From NCEH01 sp043195135 (lineage in GTDB: Bacteria > Pseudomonadota > Alphaproteobacteria > Rhizobiales > Xanthobacteraceae), in NCBI RefSeq assembly GCF_043195135.1, contig NZ_JBAFWP010000020.1: a stretch of 64,000 nucleotides of DNA; one strand, written 5' to 3'. Shown here piece by piece: positions 51,893 to 60,227 of the stretch; the first letter of the stretch is position 1, and the number at the start of each line of letters is the position of its first letter. The notes under the pieces were generated by a model. The model was not told the DNA's origin. It saw only the letters and a program-made list of their open reading frames with translations, and searched no databases. The position numbers were made by a program, and so were the translations under genes.

Positions 51893-53274
51893 GGGCGCTT
51901 CCTGTTCCTGCTGTTGGGGTTGGGCCGGACGCGGCGGCCGGATCCGGGACGCGCCTTGGCGGGTGCGGGCGTCTTCGCGGCCGGCTTTTCAGGCTTTGCT
52001 GTCTTTGCCGTCTTGGCCGGGGCCTCGCCGCCCACGGCGGTGGACATGCGGTCGGCGAGGGGAATGAGCGCCCCGTCCTGCGCAAAGATCGCCAGCGGCC
52101 CGTCGATCTGGCGCACCAGCTCGTCGAAGGTCACGGGCGCGCAGACGAAGGCATAGAAATCGTACGTCGCCCTGCGGTCGTTCGCGAGGAAGAACTGGCA
52201 GTGCAGCCGCATCACGTCGAAGCGGAAGCGGGCATAGGTCTTCGGCGTCAGCAGGCCGCGAATGGTGATCTGCCGCACGAACGGCCGGCGCCGCCCGTCC
52301 GCATTGCCGGCATGGCCGAGCGTGACCGGATTGACCTTGTAGAAGCTGACGATGTCGTCGCGCGCCTGGAATTCCGCCCAGCCCACCGCCGGGGCGGCAT
52401 GCACCTTGTGGGCGGCCGCCCGCAGGCGGGTGCCGGCGGGATGCAAAGCGAATTTCGCCGTGGTGGAGCCGAGGGTCAGCAGGCGGATCGGGATCCGCGT
52501 GCCGAATTTCGGATCGCGCGCCAGCACCTGCGCCATCAGGCTCACCACATGCATGGCGCCGAGGCTGTGGCCCGCGATGACGATTTCGTCCACGCCGCCC
52601 TGCCGCGCCACCTCGCGCACCCGCGCCGCAAAGGCGACGATCCGCGCGTCGATGTCGGGATGCCGGCCGCGCGCGTAATCCACCGAGAATTCCGCAAGGT
52701 CCAGCGATTGCTTGAGCCGCAGCCGCTTGCCCAGCGTCGCCATGAGGCCGAAGAACACCCCGCCGGCCGCCAGCGCGCCGAGGAGAAGCGCCGGGATGGG
52801 GCCGAGCGGCGCAGCGGAAACATAAGCCGCGCCAGAGCCGGCGGCGAGCGCTGCGGCCGTGATGGCGAGCAGCACCACATAGGTGAGCACGAAGAAGATG
52901 CCGTAGCGGTGGCTGAGGCGGAAATAGCGCACCACCGTTCCGCTGGCGATCATGTCGGCCAGCGCCCGTGTCGTGCCGAGGATGTGCGACCAGCGGCTGC
53001 GCGCCATGTCGGCGCGCACGAATTCGTCCCAGGCGAGCAGCTCGAACCGGGTCTGCGTGGACCAGCCGGCGCCGCGCGCCTGGGCATTCCACACGGCGCC
53101 GGTCGCGGTGGGCGCGATCGCCTGATCGCAGCCGGTCTCGACGTTCCACACCTTGGCGAATCGCGCGATCTCGCGGGTGAAGACCTTGTGATGGCCTTCC
53201 GCGCTCATGGGATCGAAGCCCGCCACGAAGAAGAAATGGCGGCGGAGCGTCTGGTCTGGTTCGTGCGGGGCCAT
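51889..53274 (-). CDS. Alpha/beta-hydrolase (lipase-like) with two membrane helices
   Basis: The 461-residue protein opens with a soluble part (RRHFFFVAGFDPMSAEGHHK). Two membrane helices follow (about 123-146 and 152-178), then a hydrolase-like domain with the nucleophile elbow GHSLG (VDEIVIAGHSLGAMHVVSLM). A Lys/Pro/Arg-rich tail of 45 residues ends the protein. A serine-hydrolase role on lipids or small esters is plausible from the elbow; the substrate is unknown. It is translationally coupled to the membrane methyltransferase downstream. Confidence 0.75.
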   Translation of the reverse strand: MAPHEPDQTLRRHFFFVAGFDPMSAEGHHKVFTREIARFAKVWNVETGCDQAIAPTATGAVWNAQARGAGWSTQTRFELLAWDEFVRADMARSRWSHILGTTRALADMIASGTVVRYFRLSHRYGIFFVLTYVVLLAITAAALAAGSGAAYVSAAPLGPIPALLLGALAAGGVFFGLMATLGKRLRLKQSLDLAEFSVDYARGRHPDIDARIVAFAARVREVARQGGVDEIVIAGHSLGAMHVVSLMAQVLARDPKFGTRIPIRLLTLGSTTAKFALHPAGTRLRAAAHKVHAAPAVGWAEFQARDDIVSFYKVNPVTLGHAGNADGRRRPFVRQITIRGLLTPKTYARFRFDVMRLHCQFFLANDRRATYDFYAFVCAPVTFDELVRQIDGPLAIFAQDGALIPLADRMSTAVGGEAPAKTAKTAKPEKPAAKTPAPAKARPGSGRRVRPNPNSRNRKRP

Positions 53275-53433
53275 GGTCGTTGGCCTTCTACCGGAGCCCG
53301 GCGCGCGATGAAAGGCCCCGCGCCCGCACGGGCCGGCGACGGCGTGTTGTGGGGCCGCGTGTTGTCAGCGGTGCGTTGTGGCGTGGCGCGGCGGGATGCT
53401 ACCACGATGCGGCAAGCGCCGCGTGGAGAAGCC

Positions 53434-54342
53434 ATGACCCCGAACGAGACTGAGGCCGCGGACACCGGGGCTGCGGACGCGCCTGCGGTCAGCGTCATCC
53501 TGGTGTCCTACAACAGCGGGGCGGTGATCGGCCGCGCCATCGCCTCCGTGCCCGCGGGGTGCGAGGTGATCGTGGTGGACAATGCGAGCCCGCAGGGCAC
53601 CCCCTTCATGGCCGATCTGGCGCGTCCCGCCCGGCTGATCGCTCTGCCGCGCAACCTCGGCTTCGGCACCGCCTGCAACACCGGGGCACGGGCCGCGCGC
53701 GGGGACTATGTGTTCTTCCTCAATCCCGATGCGGCCCTGGCGCCGGACGCGCTGGATCGCCTGGTGGCGGCCGAGCGCGCCTATGGCCCGGCGATCATCA
53801 TGCCTTCCATCCTCGGCGACACCGGTCGGCCCATGCGCAAGGAAGGCTCGATCCTCGAACCGGTGCCGCGCGCGGCCCGGCTGAAGGCGGAGGAGATCGC
53901 CGGCGATTATTGCACGCGCTTCGTGCACGGCGCCGCCTTCCTCATGAAGCGCCAGGAGTTTCTGGACCTCGGCGGGTTCGACGAGCAGATTTTCCTCTAT
54001 CACGAGGACGACGACCTCGCCTTGCGGGCGCTCGCGCGCGACCTGCCGATCGTCGTGGTCCCGGGCGCGCAGGTGTCCCACAGCGGCGGAAAATCCAGCA
54101 CCGGCTCCTGGGGCGCCACCTTCGCCATCAACCGCTACAAGAAGCGCTCGGAACTCTATGTCCGCCGCAAGTACGGGCGCCGGCCCCATCTGGCGAAGGA
54201 CGCGCTGCGCCTCGCCGGCGGGTGCCTGCTGGCGCTGGCGACCCTGGACATGCACCGCTTCATGATCCGCGCCGGCAAGCTCGCCGGCCTGCTCGACGGG
54301 CCGGGGGTGCCCACCGGGCCGGGGCGGGAAGGGCGGTCTTAG
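53434..54342 (+). CDS. Family 2 glycosyltransferase (rhamnosyltransferase-like)
   Basis: The 302-residue protein has a GT-A fold. The start is SVILVSYNSGAVIGRAIASV, then VIVVDNASPQGT, RNLGFGTACNTGARAARG, the DXD-like FFLNPDAALAPDAL, and GGFDEQIFLYHEDDDLALRA. It transfers a sugar from a nucleotide sugar, probably to a surface polysaccharide or lipid. The ATG at 53434 has GGAG upstream. No other sugar-assembly gene is adjacent. Confidence 0.9.
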   Translation: MTPNETEAADTGAADAPAVSVILVSYNSGAVIGRAIASVPAGCEVIVVDNASPQGTPFMADLARPARLIALPRNLGFGTACNTGARAARGDYVFFLNPDAALAPDALDRLVAAERAYGPAIIMPSILGDTGRPMRKEGSILEPVPRAARLKAEEIAGDYCTRFVHGAAFLMKRQEFLDLGGFDEQIFLYHEDDDLALRALARDLPIVVVPGAQVSHSGGKSSTGSWGATFAINRYKKRSELYVRRKYGRRPHLAKDALRLAGGCLLALATLDMHRFMIRAGKLAGLLDGPGVPTGPGREGRS

Positions 54343-54701
54343 GCGCGCTGGATCTCGTCCGGTATCCGTGAGCCGTCTCGCACCCGCGCCCTGGCCGGGC
54401 GCGTCCGGCCAACCGCGCCGCGCGGGCCGGGCGGGCCTTGAAAAAGCAGGCGCCGGCGGCTCCGCGTGGATGCACGGGACGAGCCCGTGCATGACCATGT
54501 TCCGCCCTGCAGGCCGCGCCGGACCTGGAACAGGGACGCGCCTTGGGAAGAGCCGCCATGCGCATCTATGGTTAACGGGTCTGGCCGTGTGCGTTGCACA
54601 TGCCCATCTGTGTGTGTAAGGCTTTTTCTCCCGGCGCGCCGGGTGCGATCCCCGGCTCAGCCGCACGGGTCGGCGCGAGGACCGGCGGGACCGCCGGATT
54701 T
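54343..54701. other. Intergenic stretch before the dxs repeats
   Basis: No gene is seen in the 469 bp between the glycosyltransferase and dxs. The first 359 bp are GC-rich and hold a GTGTGTGT-like run near 54610 but no terminator I can defend. The last part is the tandem repeat described separately. Confidence 0.5.
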
Positions 54702-54804
54702 GGGCCGGCGACGCCGGAAGACGACCAGGGCCGGCGACGCCGGCGGATGAACAGGGCCGGCGGTGCCGGCAGATATCAGGGCCGGCGGTGCCGGCATGTG
54801 CGGA
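54702..54804 (+). repeat. Four tandem 25-26 bp dyad repeats upstream of dxs
   Basis: GGGCCGGCGACGCCGG or GGGCCGGCGGTGCCGGC starts at 54702, 54728, 54754 and 54779. Each unit contains the dyad GCCGGC-N3-GCCGGC. The last unit ends at the ribosome site of dxs, 8 bp before its GTG. The array is not a CRISPR: units are contiguous and have no spacers. Confidence 0.75.
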
Positions 54805-54811
54805 GTGTTCC

Positions 54812-56731
54812 GTGACCGCTTCCAAGACCCCGCTTCTCGATACGGTGCGCAGCCCCGCTGATGTGCGACGCCTGCCCGACGATAAGCTGCCCCAGCTCGC
54901 CGACGAACTGCGGCTCGAAACCATCGACGCCGTCTCCGTCACCGGCGGGCACCTCGGCGCGGGTCTCGGCGTGGTGGAATTGTCGGTGGCGCTGCATCAC
55001 GTTTTCGATACCCCGCACGACCGCCTGATCTGGGACGTGGGGCACCAGTGCTATCCCCACAAGATCCTCACCGAGCGGCGCGACCGCATCCGCACGCTGC
55101 GCCAGGGCGGAGGCCTCTCCGGCTTCACCCAGCGCGCCGAGAGCGTGTACGACCCGTTCGGCGCCGCCCATTCCTCCACCTCCATTTCCGCCGGCCTCGG
55201 CATGGCGGTGGCGCGCGACCTCTCGGGCGAGGAGCGCAACATCGTCTGCGTCATCGGCGACGGCGCCATGTCGGCGGGCATGGCCTATGAGGCCATGAAC
55301 AATGCCGGCGCCATGGACAGCCGGCTGATCGTCATCCTCAACGACAACGACATGTCCATCGCCCCGCCCACGGGCGCCATGTCGGCCTATCTGGCGCGGC
55401 TCATTTCCGGGCGGACCTATCTCTCGCTCCGCGAGATCGGCAAGCAGCTCGCCGGCCACATGCCGAAATTCGTCGAGCGCGGCGCCCAGCGGGCGGAGGA
55501 GTTCGCGCGCGGCTTCTGGACCGGCGGCACGCTGTTCGAGGAGATGGGCTTCTATTACGTGGGGCCCATCGACGGCCATAATTTCGAGCACCTGCTGCCC
55601 GTGCTGCGCAATGTGCGCGACGCCAAGACCGGGCCGATCCTGGTTCATGTGGTGACGCAGAAGGGCAAGGGCTACGCCCCCGCCGAGGCCTCCGCCGACA
55701 AGTATCATGGCGTCGTGAAGTTCGACGTGGTGACGGGCGCGCAGGTCAAGGCCAAGTCCAATGCGCCGACCTATACCCGCGTGTTCGCCGAGAGCCTGAT
55801 CAACGAGGCGCGGCACGACGACAAGGTGGTGGCCATCACCGCCGCCATGCCGAGCGGTACCGGGCTCGATCTGTTCGGCCAGGCGTTCCCGAGCCGCACC
55901 TTCGACGTCGCGATCGCCGAGCAGCATGCGGTGACGTTTGCGGCCGGGCTCGCGGCGGAGGGCTACAAGCCGTTCTGCGCGCTCTATTCCACCTTCCTCC
56001 AGCGCGCCTATGACCAGGTGGTGCACGATGTGGCGCTCCAGGGCCTTCCGGTGCGCTTCGCCATCGACCGGGCCGGCCTCGTGGGTGCGGACGGGGCGAC
56101 CCATGCCGGCGCCTACGATGTCGCCTTTCTCGGCTGCCTGCCGGGCTTCACCATCATGGCCCCGTCCGACGAGGCCGAACTGACCCATATGATCGCAACC
56201 GCGGTCGCGTTCGACGAGGGGCCGAGCGCCATCCGCTTCCCGCGCGGGGAAGGCGTGGGCGTGGAGCGGCCGGAGCGGGGCGAGGTGCTGCCCATCGGGC
56301 GCGGCCGGATGCTGCGCGAGGGCACGGACGTGGCGCTGGTCGGCCTCGGCACGCGGGTCGCGGCTTGCCTTGCTGCGGCGGAGCGGCTGGCGGACCTCGG
56401 CATTTCCGCGAGCGTCGCCGACGCGCGCTTCGCCAAGCCCATCGACCAGGACCTGATCGGCCGCCTGGCGCGCGCCCATGAGGCGCTGATCACGGTGGAG
56501 GAGGGCTCCATCGGCGGTTTCGGCAGCCAGGTGATGCAATTCCTGAGCGAGGCCGGGGTGCTGGATCGCGGCCTGAAGCTGCGCGCCATGGTGCTGCCCG
56601 ACATCTATATCGACCAGGAGACGCCCGCCCGCCAGATCGCCCAGGCCGGTCTCGACGCCGACGGCATCGTCGCGAAGGTGCTGTCGGTGCTGCCCAAAGG
56701 CGACCGCATCGGCCTGACCCGGCGCGCCTGA
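54812..56731 (+). CDS. dxs: 1-deoxy-D-xylulose-5-phosphate synthase
   Basis: The 639-residue thiamine-diphosphate enzyme joins pyruvate and glyceraldehyde 3-phosphate in the first step of the MEP isoprenoid pathway. It shows WDVGHQCYPHKILTERRD, the TPP motif GDGAMSAGMAYEAMNNAG..., and the catalytic Glu in VAIAEQHAVTFAAGLA. I chose GTG 54812 (VTASKTPLLDTV) with CGGAG 6 bp upstream; the frame stays open back to 54788 through the last repeat unit. Confidence 0.96.
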   Translation: MTASKTPLLDTVRSPADVRRLPDDKLPQLADELRLETIDAVSVTGGHLGAGLGVVELSVALHHVFDTPHDRLIWDVGHQCYPHKILTERRDRIRTLRQGGGLSGFTQRAESVYDPFGAAHSSTSISAGLGMAVARDLSGEERNIVCVIGDGAMSAGMAYEAMNNAGAMDSRLIVILNDNDMSIAPPTGAMSAYLARLISGRTYLSLREIGKQLAGHMPKFVERGAQRAEEFARGFWTGGTLFEEMGFYYVGPIDGHNFEHLLPVLRNVRDAKTGPILVHVVTQKGKGYAPAEASADKYHGVVKFDVVTGAQVKAKSNAPTYTRVFAESLINEARHDDKVVAITAAMPSGTGLDLFGQAFPSRTFDVAIAEQHAVTFAAGLAAEGYKPFCALYSTFLQRAYDQVVHDVALQGLPVRFAIDRAGLVGADGATHAGAYDVAFLGCLPGFTIMAPSDEAELTHMIATAVAFDEGPSAIRFPRGEGVGVERPERGEVLPIGRGRMLREGTDVALVGLGTRVAACLAAAERLADLGISASVADARFAKPIDQDLIGRLARAHEALITVEEGSIGGFGSQVMQFLSEAGVLDRGLKLRAMVLPDIYIDQETPARQIAQAGLDADGIVAKVLSVLPKGDRIGLTRRA

Positions 56732-56773
56732 GGCGGGGTCTGGCGATCCGAACCAACAGGGTCTGCGGGCGGC

Positions 56774-57925
56774 TCACCTCGGGATTTGAGCGACTCTCTG
56801 CTTGAAGGCGGTGAGCAGATGGGAGTCCAATTCCGACAGGTCTGTCACCAAAACTTCTTCTTGGGCGCCAGAATCTGTAGGAAATACGAACTTCATGCGC
56901 AGGTCGCGAGCGCCGGCTTTTGGCTCGTAAAAATCAAACATTCGGCCAACGCGGCTTTTCTTGTAGAAGACAGCGAAGTTTCCTTGAAAGTCCTGATAAG
57001 ATACATGCTCGATTTCTTTAAAAAGCTTCTCGTCGTTAACTAGAAATGCGAGGCGGTGTTTCACCCATCCGAAAATTTTTAACTCAATTTCGGTGGTCGT
57101 AATTTTATCTTCCATCGGTACTGCGGGTTGAGGCGGCGGGTTGGCCTGTATTTCGCTGGGGCGCGAGCCGCCCTCCATCTGCGGAAGATCCAGTCTTTGC
57201 AGAATGCGCCGACTGATGAAGTCTCGGAATGCGGCCTTCACCGTCGGCCTATATTCTTCGATGGTCCGTTGCGATACGCGGGGAAAACCGGCGCTGCTCA
57301 AAAGATCGCGAATGAATTGTTCGGACGGCTCTTCGGCAAGTGTCGTAATCTGGACAAGAACAGAGTTGTAAACATGTTTTCTTTTTGCTTCCGCGCCAAT
57401 ATTTTCTGGATCGAACGCCGCTTTTCCTAGAGCGAAAAGGCCTTCAAGTATGGAATCGTCCACTTGGCCTTTGGCAATCTCTTTCATATCAAATCGAAGG
57501 AACGCATTTTCATCCATCATGTTAGGTGAATCGGAATCGGCATAGAATTCCCAAGTCAATCCATCGGTTAATATTCCCATCTTAACCGTCGGGGCCGCGT
57601 TGAAATAGCTGCGCAATTGGCCGCGATCATCGCGCATCGTCTGCGCACCGGCTTGTTTGCACTCGACCGCAATGATGGGATGGCCGTTGCGGAAGATTGC
57701 GTAATCTACTTTATTTTTATATTTTTCGGAAAAATCGCAATGGTGTTCAGGGAATACTTCGTTCGGATCAAGGTGATCGTAACCGAGAAAGCCGATCAGC
57801 GGCAGGACGAGGAACATTTTCGTCGCTTCTTCATTCTGGCAGCGGGGGGCGTTCACGATCGCCCGCCGCGCCAGCTCAACCAGCTTTTCTCTGAAGTCCG
57901 ACGGAACCGTTACCTTGATATCCAT
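56774..57925 (-). CDS. PD-(D/E)XK restriction-like endonuclease (HsdR-N / COG4748-like)
   Basis: The 383-residue protein begins with a fold like the N-terminus of type I restriction subunit HsdR. Asp74 in KVDYAIFRNG, Glu88 and Lys90 in IIAVECKQAG give the nuclease motif D-x13-E-x-K. An N-terminal Glu (NEEATKMFLVLPLI) is the usual extra acidic residue. After about residue 270 a second domain (ELKIFGWVKHRLAFLV...) is of unknown type. There is no helicase, no modification or specificity gene nearby, so it may be an orphan type IV-like nuclease. Its DNA is far less GC-rich than its neighbours, indicating transfer. Confidence 0.8.
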   Translation of the reverse strand: MDIKVTVPSDFREKLVELARRAIVNAPRCQNEEATKMFLVLPLIGFLGYDHLDPNEVFPEHHCDFSEKYKNKVDYAIFRNGHPIIAVECKQAGAQTMRDDRGQLRSYFNAAPTVKMGILTDGLTWEFYADSDSPNMMDENAFLRFDMKEIAKGQVDDSILEGLFALGKAAFDPENIGAEAKRKHVYNSVLVQITTLAEEPSEQFIRDLLSSAGFPRVSQRTIEEYRPTVKAAFRDFISRRILQRLDLPQMEGGSRPSEIQANPPPQPAVPMEDKITTTEIELKIFGWVKHRLAFLVNDEKLFKEIEHVSYQDFQGNFAVFYKKSRVGRMFDFYEPKAGARDLRMKFVFPTDSGAQEEVLVTDLSELDSHLLTAFKQRVAQIPR

Positions 57926-58034
57926 GGTGCCCTCCCCGTTTTTGTCGCGCTATGGTTGCGCGCCCCAGGGGAATTGTCGAGCACTGGCTGTGGGATCGTT
58001 CTGATTCGAGAGGCAATATCGTCTTGAAATGCAC

Positions 58035-58077
58035 GCAGGCCCAGTGCGTTTGCCGACAAGCTGGGCCTGTCGGCAAA
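58035..58077. other. Overlapping inverted repeats after restriction-like gene
   Basis: TTTGCCGACA (58049-58058) pairs with TGTCGGCAAA (58068-58077). CAGGCCCAG (58036-58044) can pair with CTGGGCCTG (58061-58069). The two stems are mutually exclusive. It lies between two minus-strand genes and may be a terminator without U-run or an insertion-boundary scar. Confidence 0.4.
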
Positions 58078-58111
58078 GTGTAGCGTTGCCGTTCCGCCGC
58101 GCGCTGCGGCG

Positions 58112-58576
58112 TCAGTTCGCCTTGCAGGCGCCTTCGAACTGGCTGAAGGCTTCCGGCGCGCCGGCCAGCGCCACTTGCTGCTTGGCGCCCTTGGTCTCGA
58201 CCACGAGAAGCTTGCTGCTGGCGAGCAGGGCCTTGATGTCGGCCATCTTGGCGCCGGCTTCCACATCCACCGCGCCGCTTTCCTCATTGGCGACGGCGCG
58301 GCCGGCGAGGTCCTTCTTCACCTTCCCGGCGGTCAGCACGATGCGCGCGGCGTCCTCCGCCTTCAGCCCCTTGGAGCCGATATAGGCGCTGACAAGCACC
58401 ATGTCCTTGCCCTTGTCGCAGGTGAAGCTGACGATCGACTCGTCCGTTTCCGGCACGCCGAAGGTCAAGGTCGCCCCGGTATCGCTGTTGCTGCTGGCCC
58501 ACTGCATCTTCACCTGGGCCGCCGCGGGCATCGCGGAGGCGGCGAGAAGCGCGAGCGCGAGGACCTTACGATACAT
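58112..58576 (-). CDS. Small exported protein, invasion-associated-locus-B-like pattern
   Basis: The 154-residue protein has a signal peptide (MYRKVLALALLAASAMPAAA). The mature part (VSFTCDKGKDMVLVSAYIGS, then ending AFSQFEGACKAN) has a Cys pair at about residues 58 and 151 that may form a disulfide. The final F..(E)x(A/S)C resembles its neighbour at 58679, suggesting a paralogue. A GAGGA ribosome site precedes the ATG. The function is unknown; the family label is tentative. Confidence 0.65.
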   Translation of the reverse strand: MYRKVLALALLAASAMPAAAQVKMQWASSNSDTGATLTFGVPETDESIVSFTCDKGKDMVLVSAYIGSKGLKAEDAARIVLTAGKVKKDLAGRAVANEESGAVDVEAGAKMADIKALLASSKLLVVETKGAKQQVALAGAPEAFSQFEGACKAN

Positions 58577-58678
58577 GATCAATTCCTCACAAAATGGCGC
58601 GGGATCATAACCGTCCGCCAGAAAAGGGGAAGCCGATGGCGCCCCGCCCATCCCAGCGTGGTGAATATGGGTCCTATG

Positions 58679-59278
58679 TTACCGTAACGCGAGGCAGGAG
58701 CGCTCGAAATCCTGAAGCCGGGCGCGGGCGCCCGCCAGCGGCAGCGTCTGCGTCTGGCCCGCCAGCCGGATGGTGAGGGTGTCCCCGTCGCGGAAAATGT
58801 CGAACACGCGCGGGTCCAGGGTCACCGCCGCCTCCACCACCAGCAGGCCGTCGCTGGAGCCGAGAAAGGCGCTCGCCGCCAGTTCCAGATGCCGTTTGCC
58901 GCTGGAGAGCGAGAGCGCAACCCCGTCGCCGGAGCGGATCTTGGTGGAATTCACCTCCAGCGCGATCTGAAGCAATTGCGCCGAGGGCTGGCACGTGGCC
59001 GCGAACACCGGATCGGTGGCGCGGGGCTGGGCGAAGCGCAGCACATAGGTGTCGTCCCCGCGCACCAGGCTCCACACGCGCGTGTCGGCGGGCATCTGCG
59101 TCTTGGCGGCGTTGCCCTTGGACGCGCTGGCCTTTGCGGCATTGGCCTTTGCGGAGCCGGATTTGCCCGAACCGGATTTCCCGGTGGCGGATTGGGATGT
59201 GTTGGCCTGGGCAACGCCGGCACCGACGGGCACCGCGGCGAGCACCAGGGCGCAGCAGGCTGCGAGGGCGATACGCAT
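58679..59278 (-). CDS. Exported protein resembling its neighbour, with Ser/Lys linker
   Basis: The 199-residue product has a signal peptide (MRIALAACCALVLAAVPVGA). A low-complexity Ser/Lys/Ala linker (GKSGSGKSGSAKANAAKASA) covers about residues 28-60. The domain has a Cys near residue 95 and ends LQDFERSCLALR. Spacing of strands and the end motif match the gene 102 bp downstream. No further function can be named. ATG 59278 is preferred; an ATG at 59290 is also possible. Confidence 0.7.
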   Translation of the reverse strand: MRIALAACCALVLAAVPVGAGVAQANTSQSATGKSGSGKSGSAKANAAKASASKGNAAKTQMPADTRVWSLVRGDDTYVLRFAQPRATDPVFAATCQPSAQLLQIALEVNSTKIRSGDGVALSLSSGKRHLELAASAFLGSSDGLLVVEAAVTLDPRVFDIFRDGDTLTIRLAGQTQTLPLAGARARLQDFERSCLALR

Positions 59279-59498
59279 ACATTCTCCCATCAGGCAGCCG
59301 GCGCGTCCCCTGAAGGGCCGCCTGCTCCGTCGCTTGCCGTTTGCCTCTCCCCCAGCCATCGCATATCACGACCGGCCGGCCGCGCGCGATCAGATTTGCG
59401 CGGCTGGCTTAATGCGGGCGGGCTTCCCGGGGCGCGCGGTCCGGGTGCGCGCTGTCTCCCCGGGACGCGGGCGGTTTCTTTTACGGCGGGTATGGGTC

Positions 59499-60227
59499 AT
59501 GGCGCGGCAGCGCATCGACAAGCTTCTGGTGGCGCGCGGCCTGTTCGACAGCCGGGCGCGCGCACAGGCCGCCATATTGGCGGGGCAGGTGCATGTCGAC
59601 GGCAAGCCGGTCGCCAAGCCCTCCGAGGAAGTGGCGGAGGACGCGGCCATCGAGGCGCGGGACATTCACCCCTTCGTCTCGCGCGGCGGGCTGAAGCTGG
59701 AAGCCGCGCTGGACGCCTTCGCCATCGATCCCGCCGGGTGCGTGGCGCTGGATGTGGGCGCCTCCACCGGCGGTTTCACGGATGTGCTGCTGCGGCGCGG
59801 GGCAAAGCGCGTTTATGCCGTGGACGTGGGGCACGACCAGTTCCACGCCCGCCTGCGCGGCCATCCCGACGTGGTGCTGCTGGAAGGCACCGATGCCCGC
59901 AGCCTGGACCGCGAAAAGGTGCCCGAGCCGGTCGATCTGGTGGTGATCGACGTCAGCTTCATCTCGCTCGCCCTGGTTCTGCCGGCGGCGCTTGCCCTGG
60001 CCGCGCCCGGCGCCCGCCTCGCGGCGCTGGTGAAGCCGCAGTTCGAGGCCGGCCCGGCCCATGTGCGCAAGGGAATCGTGCGCGATGCCGCGACCCATGC
60101 CGCCGTCTGCGCCCGCGTGCGCGAGACCGTGGAAGGACTGGGCTGGCGCGTTGCGGGCCTCATTCCCTCGCCCATCACCGGGGGCGACGGCAATCACGAA
60201 TTCCTGATCGGGGCGGTGAAGCCATGA
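59499..60227 (+). CDS. tlyA: TlyA-family rRNA methyltransferase / hemolysin
   Basis: The 242-residue protein has an S4 RNA-binding domain (about 1-60, RQRIDKLLVARGLFDSRARA). An FtsJ-type methyltransferase domain follows (VALDVGASTGGFTDVLLRRG, VDLVVIDVSFISL, LVKPQFEAGP). TlyA methylates ribose 2'-O in 16S and 23S rRNA in some bacteria. It follows dxs in many alphaproteobacteria; here three genes intervene. The next gene overlaps its stop by 4 bp. Confidence 0.93.
   Translation: MARQRIDKLLVARGLFDSRARAQAAILAGQVHVDGKPVAKPSEEVAEDAAIEARDIHPFVSRGGLKLEAALDAFAIDPAGCVALDVGASTGGFTDVLLRRGAKRVYAVDVGHDQFHARLRGHPDVVLLEGTDARSLDREKVPEPVDLVVIDVSFISLALVLPAALALAAPGARLAALVKPQFEAGPAHVRKGIVRDAATHAAVCARVRETVEGLGWRVAGLIPSPITGGDGNHEFLIGAVKP

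Noticed and set aside
54702..54804. Possible CRISPR array before dxs
   Set aside because: Units are 25-26 bp and contiguous, with no spacers and no cas genes.
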